Below are positions 4,710 through 5,165 of a DNA stretch of 5,165 nucleotides, piece by piece. A program made the position numbers and the translations under genes. Position 1 is the first letter of the stretch; the number at the start of each line of letters is the position of its first letter. This DNA comes from an uncultured Anaerolineaceae bacterium (GTDB lineage Bacteria > Chloroflexota > Anaerolineae > Promineifilales > Promineifilaceae): NCBI GenBank assembly GCA_937967805.1, contig CALBTC010000255.1, forward strand, positions 1-5,165, in the 5' to 3' direction. The notes under the pieces are model-generated. The model did no database searches. It was given only the letters and a program-made list of their open reading frames with translations, and was not told the origin of the DNA.

Positions 4710-5165
4710 ATGAAAAAATTAACTCGACGCACATTTATTCAGTTAGCAGGTGCCGGGGCAGCAACGGCCGTTCTCACTGCCTGCGCACCTAAAACAACAA
4801 CCCCTACACCAACCAGCGCAGCGGAAACCCCAATGTCCATCACCGGGCTGCCGCAGGGCACGCTCCCACTCCCCACTGCCATCGCCAGTGCCGATTTTGT
4901 GCCTGATGTGGAGATAGCTTTGAATGCGGTGCAGGATACGGCCGTTATTTTCCCCAACACCACCACCAACGTCTGGCGCATCCAGGGTGAACTGCTGCAA
5001 GGAGGCGACAACGCGCTACAAGCCGTTCCTGATAGCTATCTCGGCCCCACGCTGCGTTTGCGAAAAGGGCAAAAAGTACGCATTCACTTCACCAATGAAC
5101 TACCCGAAGAAAGCATCATCCATTGGCATGGCCTGCACGTCCCGGCCAACATGGATGGCCATCCG
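4710..5165 (+). CDS. Multicopper oxidase, Tat-exported lipoprotein (3' end outside window)
   Basis: The frame is open from ATG 4710 to the window edge, giving the first 152 residues of a protein that is normally about 450-550 long. The N-terminus is a twin-arginine signal (KKLTRRTFIQLAG, R6-R7) ending in a lipobox LTAC with Cys25, so the enzyme should be exported folded and lipid-anchored. A Thr/Pro linker (26-43) follows. Then comes the first cupredoxin domain (from about 65), with LGPTLRLRKGQKVRIHFTN (111-129) and the copper motif HWHGLH (138-143). Those His residues ligand the type 2/type 3 trinuclear cluster. Multicopper oxidases oxidise substrates, including Cu(I), while reducing O2 to water. 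Nitrite-reductase-type cupredoxins are a less likely alternative because the MDGHP context is oxidase-like. No good ribosome site precedes 4710; an in-frame TTG at 4695 is an alternative start. It is in the same frame as the DUF302 gene, 39 bp downstream. Confidence 0.9.
   Translation, partial: MKKLTRRTFIQLAGAGAATAVLTACAPKTTTPTPTSAAETPMSITGLPQGTLPLPTAIASADFVPDVEIALNAVQDTAVIFPNTTTNVWRIQGELLQGGDNALQAVPDSYLGPTLRLRKGQKVRIHFTNELPEESIIHWHGLHVPANMDGHP

Noticed and set aside
4463..5011. Minus-strand open frames opposite DUF302 and the multicopper oxidase
   Set aside because: They lie antisense to strongly recognised genes and have no family resemblance or ribosome sites.

Overview
The window holds the tail of one operon and most of an envelope metal-homeostasis locus, probably for copper. 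Base composition is close to 50% GC. The octamer ACGGCCGT occurs seven times, and repeats built from 7-nt units occur both between and inside genes. Together with the gene families present, this looks to me like an uncultured Chloroflexota (Anaerolineae-like) genome. That assignment is inference from general familiarity and not from a database match.

Layout: (1) 1-1329, + strand: the last 54 codons of an OmpR/PhoB-type response regulator overlap by 4 nt a complete sensor histidine kinase, whose short extracytoplasmic loop is methionine-rich. (2) 1330-1475: a convergent intergenic gap. (3) 1476-2012, - strand: a three-helix membrane protein with a DUF305 domain. (4) 2013-2297: a divergent control region with two copies of a GTTACAAAA-containing operator. 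(5) 2298-2780: two small single-helix membrane proteins ending in SHOCT domains, closed by a strong intrinsic terminator at 2813-2840. (6) 2870-2929: a third copy of the operator, in front of a third SHOCT paralogue (3015-3242) and a methionine-rich, internally duplicated, membrane-anchored protein (3297-4154). (7) 4165-4215: a 21-bp-stem hairpin made of 7-nt units. (8) 4257-4670: a DUF302 protein. (9) 4710 to the window end: the N-terminal 152 residues of a Tat-exported multicopper oxidase lipoprotein, reaching its first HWHG copper motif.

How they may work together (inference): the kinase senses a soft metal, most likely Cu(I), through its Met-rich loop and activates the response regulator. 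The regulator would bind the 11-bp-periodic operators in front of the SHOCT and DUF305 genes. The products would be envelope metal binders (the Met-rich MMG protein and DUF305), an oxidase able to convert Cu(I) to Cu(II), a DUF302 protein, and three SHOCT membrane proteins of unknown role. The most unusual points are the SHOCT triplet under a shared operator, the heptamer-repeat insertion inside the kinase ATP-binding domain, and the overrepresented palindrome. No RNA genes, CRISPR arrays or transposase genes were seen, and no gene-free stretch exceeds 300 bases.
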